Positions 58,936-64,000 of a DNA stretch of 64,000 bases are shown here, in pieces. Source of the DNA: Craspedostauros australis (Eukaryota; Bacillariophyta; Bacillariophyceae; Mastogloiales; Achnanthaceae); assembly GCA_026770025.1 (NCBI GenBank), contig JAMXDE010000003.1:3038001-3102000 (forward strand). The letters are read 5' to 3'. A program made the position numbers and the translations under genes. How positions within the stretch are numbered: position 1 is the first letter of the stretch; each line of letters begins with the position of its first letter. The notes below the pieces were generated by a model that did no database searches, was not told the DNA's origin, and worked only from the letters and a program-made list of their open reading frames with translations.

Positions 58936-58968
<33 letters not shown>

Positions 58969-59078
58969 GCAACACCGAGGCAGCACCCACCATGAATACA
59001 TTCAAAGTGGCCATGTTCGTTGGCAAGACCGAGCATCACAGCAAAGCAGAGCAGGATGCCAACACAGCAGAGGTGTAG
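56514..59078 (+). CDS. Mariner-like transposase of the plant type (DD38/39D), intact
   Basis: Open frame of 854 residues from the first ATG; no stop or frameshift. A helix-turn-helix-like DNA-binding region lies near residues 200-235 (NTKLIAHAWDVDRTTVARNI, then GRKKR). The catalytic core has HMDEKWFYS (Asp399), IRYQMDGAGPHRD (Asp562) and FQPSNSPITNVKDDAIF (Asp601/602). These parallel HIDEKWFYM, QQDNARTH and QPPNSPDLNVLDLGFF of plant mariner-like transposases such as Soymar1. The third Asp lies 38 or 39 residues after the second. It is nearly twice the usual length, with about 190 extra residues before the helix-turn-helix and about 230 after the last Asp, ending in a Lys-rich segment and an Asn run from an AAC repeat. 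The frame extends 17 codons upstream of the ATG. Probably potentially active (inference). Confidence 0.88.
58936..58973. repeat. AAC trinucleotide repeat in the transposase frame
   Basis: About twelve AAC units encode an asparagine run near the transposase C-terminus. A second short repeat (TAG/TAT, 59087-59113) follows just after the stop codon. Confidence 0.9.
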
Positions 59079-60011
59079 CTGCAAATCGTAGTAGTAGTAG
59101 TAGTATTATTATATGTGTGAGGTACACCTGTGGTTCGAATGGTGGTGTGCGCATCGTCTGCTTGATGGCATGGAGGATTGTGATGTGATGTGTTGTGTTT
59201 GAGTTTTTTTGTGTTTTGTGATGAGTGATGTGATTTTTGCCACGAGGACCGTTATTTTTGTGTTGTGAATGGTGTGCGTTGTGTTGCGGCGCAACTGGTG
59301 TGCGCCGCGCAGCCGTCACGTTGTGCCGCGGAGCAAGGGTCACGTGCTGCGAGACGCACTCACATCTTGTGGTGTGAGTGGTTTTGCATGACGTCGAATC
59401 CGTCATATGACGTAGAAGACGGATCATAGGGAGACAACATGAAATAGCTCTAAATGTACAATCACCGTTGCTCCCAAAAGCAAGCAAACCAGTGGCAACA
59501 AGGGGCCAAAAACTCTACAACTAGCGTTATCGTTTGGGGTATTTTACATTCTCTGCAGCTAGTACGTGCGCACCCTACTGCGTCGAAAAAAAGTTGTCAG
59601 AATTCTCGTGATTCGCTTGGCACATTCGAGAACTGTTGTCAGAACCCTCGACTCATTCGAGCTCTTTCCAAAGATCTTGTCGTCTGCACTTCATCAGTCC
59701 TGGCCTCTTCCGCAATCTTCATGTCTGCATCCATGTTCGCACGTGGAACATCACTACGAAACTGGCAAGAAAGGTGGGTTTGGAGTTGGCCATGGTCGCT
59801 GCCTCGTCCACATCTTTGTTGCCGAACCGACGGCATCAACAACTTCCTTGTTTCTGTGCAGACGGCTGAGAGCAACACACACACATAGAGAGAGAGAGAG
59901 AGAGAGAGCGAGGGGATAGTACAGAAACGCAGAGCTCAACAAGATAGATAGATAGATAGATAGATAGATTGATTGATTCACGGCGACTATCCCAACACTC
60001 AGCCACTCACA
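59079..60011. other. Region between transposase and FARSA
   Basis: The left part is the transposon 3' flank, with GTG-rich sequence and the ATCCGTC/GACGGAT inverted repeat near 59400. The right part is the FARSA promoter and leader, with a GA repeat at about 59887-59908 and a GATA repeat at about 59943-59969. No gene is supported. Confidence 0.5.
59943..59969. repeat. GATA tetranucleotide repeat
   Basis: Six to seven GATA units, about 45 bases upstream of the FARSA start codon, probably within the 5' UTR. Confidence 0.88.
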
Positions 60012-61872
60012 ATGACAGAATCCGCCGAAACCGCGATCCTGAAGCACCTGTCGACGGCGGCGGATGCCGTGATTGAAGACACCTTCCCATGGGCAGCCTC
60101 GATCAAGGTCGACCACACGGCCGTCGTGGGAGCCATCAAGTCGCTGCTCGTGGAGGCCTACGTCAAGTCGGAGGATCTGTCCACCAGCTTCTACGCGCTC
60201 ACGAAGGAAGGGGAGAGCATCCTGCAGAACGGATCGCAGGAGATGCTGGTGCTCAAGGCCTTGGTGGAGGCAGGCAAGCTCTCCATGCCCGATCTGCAGA
60301 CCAAGGTGGGCAAGAACGTCGCCAAGGTGGGCATGGGCAACGCCATGAAGAAGAAGTGGATCAAGAAGGATGGTGCCGACCTCATTCCTCAGAAGACGCT
60401 GGACGAAGTCTCAGACGATGTGCAGGCATTGCTCAAGAAGCTCTCCGATGCCAACTTTGCGGTTGACGCCATTCCAGAGAAGGTAAGTCTCCTTGGATTG
60501 TGTTCAGTTGCAGTCAGCTGCAGTCAGCTCCATATGATGTGGGCAGTCAGCTGCATATGATGTGCATGCGCATGTGATGGTGTGACGGTGTGATTGCATG
60601 TCGCAGCAATCTGTGGTGGGTCGATGCATTCAGGTTTTGGAAGTGAGGCTCCCAGAATCGAATGGAGCTGTCTTCCTCTTCCTCCATCATTCTTCAGTGA
60701 TGCTCCACTCTTTTCCCTCTTCTTGCGAGCAGAACAAACCCACGAATCTCACAACATATGGTCACCATGATCATCTGCCTCGACCCGACCCTGCTCTTCA
60801 CAATTGCACCGCCATTGATGACACTTCGCAGGAGGCCAAGGACCTCAAGAAGCGCAAACAACTCACTCTGGTCACCAGAAAGTCCTACAAGGTCACTCGC
60901 GGCGACAGCTACGCACCAACCCGTGTCAAGAAGGCCGGAGACTTGACCAAGGAGATGCTTGATAGCGGAGCGTGGAAGACGACCGACTTCAAGGATTACA
61001 ACTTCCTCACGCTCGGCGAGAAGGTCGGCGGAGGCTACCACCACCCGCTGCTCAAGGTCCGCGCCGAATTCAGAAAGATCCTCATGGAGATGGGATTCAG
61101 CGAAATGCCAACCAACAAGTGGGTGGAAAGCTCCTTCTGGAACTTCGACTCCCTCTTCCAGCCGCAGTCACATCCAGCGCGTGATGCCCACGACACATTC
61201 TTCATCAAGGAACCAGCCGCGACGGTCAGCGTGCCGGAGGAGTATTACGAGCGGGTCAAGACGATGCACGAGGTCGGAGGGTCGGGATCCATCGGGTACA
61301 GATACGACTTCAAGAAGGAGGAGGCCTTCAAGAATCTTCTCAGAACGCACACCACAGCGATCTCATCCCAGATGCTCTACAAGCTCGCCAACCAGCCAGG
61401 TGGATTCAAGCCGGCGCGTTACTTCTCCATCGACCGCGTCTTCCGTAACGAGACCATGGATGCCACGCACTTGTGCGAATTCCATCAAGTCGAAGGCCTT
61501 GTGGCCGACTACAACCTCTCCCTCGGCGACCTCATCGGCACCATCGAGACCTTCTTCAAGAAGATTGGCATCACGAAATTGCGTTTCAAGCCAGCCTTCA
61601 ATCCATACACCGAGCCCTCGATGGAGGTCTTCGGATACCACCCTGACCTCAAGAAGTGGACCGAGATTGGCAACTCTGGAATGTTCCGACCGGAAATGCT
61701 TGCGCCCATGGGTCTGCCGGAAGACGTCCGCGTCATCGCATGGGGCTTATCGTTGGAGCGCCCGACCATGATCAAATACCGCATCAAGAATATCCGCGAT
61801 CTCTTCGGGCACAAGGTCGAGATGGCCCGAACCAGAACAGCCCCAGTCTGCCGTTTCGATCACGTGCAGTAG
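60012..61872 (+). CDS. FARSA: Phenylalanyl-tRNA synthetase alpha subunit, cytosolic, two exons
   Basis: Exons 60012-60482 and 60832-61872 (intron GTAAGT...TCGCAG, phase 0) encode 503 residues, the usual length for eukaryotic cytosolic alpha chains. Exon 1 carries the N-terminal winged-helix repeats ([39 protein letters not shown]). Exon 2 has the class II core: VWxFD-like [18 protein letters not shown], motif 2 [19 protein letters not shown] and motif 3 [29 protein letters not shown]. It charges tRNA-Phe together with the beta subunit, which is not in this window. No transit peptide is seen, consistent with the cytosol. Confidence 0.96.
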
Positions 61873-62010
61873 ACAGACGCAGCACAACCGATGCTCATTG
61901 GATGCGGAGGAATAATGCATGATTGATAGGATGGATACGATACAGATATTCTTAGAGTAGTGTACTCGTACGTATTATATGTACTCATCAACAATCGGTC
62001 TTCCTCGTAC

Positions 62011-63570
62011 CTACGTCTCTCGAAGGGCATTCCAAATGAACGTGTTCTGCGGTATCCCTTGCTGTTCCATGTAGTTCACCACTTTGCGCATGCGCTGCCT
62101 TCTATCCCCAACGCGACTTTTGCGGATGATCTTGATCATCGTTGTGCACGTGATTTCATTTGGGATGACAGACTGCTCCAGCATCTCATCCCACAGGGCA
62201 TCCGCTGCCGCCGCGTCGCCCGATCGCACATGGCAATTCAGCACGCAATTGTAACTCACCACCGTCGGACGCACGTCGAGCTGCTGGGTGTCGGCCAATT
62301 CCGTCATCTTGCGCAGCAGCTGGTACGCCAAGTCGGTCTGGCTCGTGGAGTAGGCCGACAGGACCGTGTTGAAGACGAACACGTTGGGTCGCATCGCTGG
62401 ATCCTGCATCGATTCGACGTACATGCGCTGCAACCATTCTTGCGCCTTGACGGCGTTGCCGGCCTTGGCCCACGCATTGATGACGGCCGACACCACGATG
62501 TGGTTGGGCTTGAGGCTGGCGTGCCATCGCTGCGGATCGGTCCGGCGCATTTCCATCATGCGGTCGTACAGGGCCTCGGCCTTGGCGCCGTTGCCGCTCT
62601 GGGCGTGCGCGTTGATGACGGAGCTGAACGTGACGATGGTGGGTTGAAGCGAGAGATCGGTCGCGGAGCGTTCAATCAATCGCTCCAGCAGGCGTTCGCT
62701 GAAATCTATGCGTTCCGATGGCATTGGCGCATGCGCGGCGCCATCGAGCAACAACGAGTACGTTGCGACGTTGGGCGTGTACAGCGGGGATGCTAGGCAT
62801 TTGGTCTGATGGTCGTCCAGTTTCGATAATATCTGGGATGGCAACAGCAGCGTCGCTGGCGAGGATGCTGGGCCCTTGCTGTGGTTCTGCTGCTGTTTCC
62901 GAAACACGAACTTCCACGTCTTGAGGATCGCATGGACGTAAGAGATGTGAAGAGAGCGGCCAGCATTGCTTTGCGACGCCGATGCCTTCTCTTCCACCAT
63001 GCGATCCAACAGTTGAAATGCAGTAGCGATGCCATGCGTCTGATGCTCTGCCCAGTAGAACAGCGCAAGCTGCGATAGATGCCATTGGACATCATCGAGA
63101 GATCCGATGGGTGCAATCAGCAACTGGTCTGTGGTTGTTTGCCATCGATTTGAGATGGTTCTGTAGGATTCGTCCGGCCACTCGGGGGTACTGGCGGTCG
63201 TGATCGCAGCTGTGGCAGATTCGTTGGATTGTGCTTGAATGTGGATTGCGCCTGCGGAGGAGTTCGCCCGCAATGACATTGCCGAATGCGCCAGTGACGT
63301 CGGAGCCGATGGAGTTCTGGATGGTGGAAACTTCCGCGAGATCGGCGACGATAACCCAGACGTTGACGACGTCCTTGATGCGAGCGATGCGATTGCATCG
63401 GTGGCGATTGGACGATGGCTGCGCAAGCGCTCGTGAAAGGCAGAGACCGCTTGGCTCCTTCGCAGCATCATCCTCGCAGTCGGAAGCATGGAAGAGTTGA
63501 TGGGAACCAAACCGCAAGCCAGGGCAAACCTGCCCACGCATCGACATGAGGATTCCTGGAATCGATTCAT
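62011..63570 (-). CDS. Pentatricopeptide repeat (PPR) protein
   Basis: Single-exon gene of up to 519 residues. The C-terminal 250 residues contain at least five PPR units with the usual pattern: NVATYSLLLDGAAHAP, TIVTFSSVINAHAQSGNGAKAEALYDRMM, HIVVSAVINAWAKAGNAVKAQEWLQRM, NVFVFNTVLSAYSTSQTDLAYQLLRKM, TVVSYNCVLNCHVRSGDAAAADALWDEML. Such proteins bind organelle RNA. The N-terminus is rich in Ser, Arg and Ala with few acidic residues and looks like an organelle presequence; mitochondrion or plastid cannot be distinguished. ATG 63489 (MLPTARMMLRRS) is a good alternative start, giving 492 residues. Convergent with FARSA, 138 bases apart. Confidence 0.88.
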   Translation of the reverse strand: MNRFQESSCRCVGRFALACGLVPINSSMLPTARMMLRRSQAVSAFHERLRSHRPIATDAIASLASRTSSTSGLSSPISRKFPPSRTPSAPTSLAHSAMSLRANSSAGAIHIQAQSNESATAAITTASTPEWPDESYRTISNRWQTTTDQLLIAPIGSLDDVQWHLSQLALFYWAEHQTHGIATAFQLLDRMVEEKASASQSNAGRSLHISYVHAILKTWKFVFRKQQQNHSKGPASSPATLLLPSQILSKLDDHQTKCLASPLYTPNVATYSLLLDGAAHAPMPSERIDFSERLLERLIERSATDLSLQPTIVTFSSVINAHAQSGNGAKAEALYDRMMEMRRTDPQRWHASLKPNHIVVSAVINAWAKAGNAVKAQEWLQRMYVESMQDPAMRPNVFVFNTVLSAYSTSQTDLAYQLLRKMTELADTQQLDVRPTVVSYNCVLNCHVRSGDAAAADALWDEMLEQSVIPNEITCTTMIKIIRKSRVGDRRQRMRKVVNYMEQQGIPQNTFIWNALRET

Positions 63571-64000
63571 CCCATCGCGCTACCTCACAAGGTGCTTGCT
63601 TTGACTTGCTTGTTGCACTTGCTTGTTGCACTTGCTTGTTGCACTTGCTTGTTGCACTTGCTTGTTGCACTTGTACAGCAATGGCATGTGTCAATGTCCG
63701 GTGCGAGTGGAGTTGCTCTGTGACGCATGACTGTGGCTTCGCGTGATTGGGATGTCGTTGGTCTTCGTCCATGATTTGCGGTTTTTGGCCACATTTCATT
63801 TCTTTGGTCGGAGTCGAGTTTTGTGGAAGAAACAGACAGAATCCAGGAATCAGAAATTAGTCGATCCAGTCAAACGTGACTGAAGACGTCAGCCGTTGGG
63901 AGGCGAAGGTTGCGAACTCTCTTGGGGAGCACGTACGGGACAACTGTGTCACATGAAATCGCACACGATTAACAAGAGGAATTAACAGTCCATTCAACTC
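63571..64000. other. Right-end flank
   Basis: Upstream region of the PPR gene. Apart from the 13-base tandem repeat no feature is seen. Confidence 0.5.
63604..63673. repeat. 13-base minisatellite, five perfect copies
   Basis: ACTTGCTTGTTGC is repeated five times without a mismatch from 63604 to 63668, with a partial sixth copy. It lies just upstream of the PPR gene. Confidence 0.93.

Larger units (their letters stand above)
56217..59430 (+). mobile_element. Mariner-like DNA transposon (approximate limits)
   Basis: The element is defined by its intact transposase (56514-59078). Limits are rough: no matching terminal inverted repeats or TA duplications could be found by eye on either side. 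The right limit is set near a hairpin-like sequence (ATCCGTC...GACGGAT, about 59399-59424) followed by AGGGAG. Reversed, that end reads CTCCCTATGATCCGTC, loosely like the CTCCCTCCGTC ends of plant mariner/Stowaway elements. The left limit is placed at the hairpin. The element may extend further left. Confidence 0.55.

Noticed and set aside
59130-59142. GGTTCGAAT resembling a tRNA B box
   Set aside because: No A box, acceptor stem or anticodon arm could be found around it.

Overview
This window is nuclear DNA of a eukaryote, most likely a diatom or related ochrophyte (photosynthetic stramenopile). All introns are short and GT-AG. One gene (glutamyl-tRNA reductase, HemA) starts with an ER-type signal peptide that ends in an Ala-Phe motif, typical of complex red-lineage plastids. 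A second gene is a PsbP-like protein with a twin-arginine thylakoid signal. Two members of a WY/RGLE protein family, which I associate with diatoms, lie at the left end. There is no operon structure; genes lie on both strands, often as divergent or convergent pairs. Exon joins below were worked out by hand from splice sites, reading phase and protein similarity, and are not backed by transcripts.

Layout. 1-4.4 kb: two paralogues of the WY/RGLE family, the first cut by the window edge. 4.4-8.8 kb: gene-poor. 8.8-14 kb: a three-exon gene for a probable N-myristoylated protein, a FAM177-like protein, a PSME3IP1/FAM192A-like protein and a two-exon LYAR-type nucleolar zinc-finger protein. 14.5-25.3 kb: a seven-exon gene for a protein of about 2,920 residues that resembles SZT2, the scaffold of the KICSTOR complex (amino-acid signalling to TORC1). 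25.8-28.4 kb: branched-chain aminotransferase and the PsbP-like lumen protein. 29.8-37.7 kb: an F-box/MYND protein, a PEP mutase/isocitrate lyase-family enzyme and a COA7-like Sel1-repeat protein. 39.1-52.4 kb: HemA, APC7 (cell-cycle ubiquitin ligase), an unidentified 852-residue protein, COG7 (Golgi tether) and a STE20-type kinase close to OSR1/SPAK. 53-54 kb: an ISG12/IFI6-like protein built from an almost perfect tandem duplication. 54-59.4 kb: a repeat-like region holding a complete reading frame for a plant-type mariner transposase. 60-63.6 kb: cytosolic phenylalanyl-tRNA synthetase alpha chain and a PPR protein.

Most genes are housekeeping. The less expected contents are the SZT2-like gene, the duplicated ISG12-like gene with a zinc-ribbon-like N-terminus, the large intact mariner transposase, the MYND finger split by a long low-complexity insert, and the gene with a 24-base first exon encoding a myristoylation signal.
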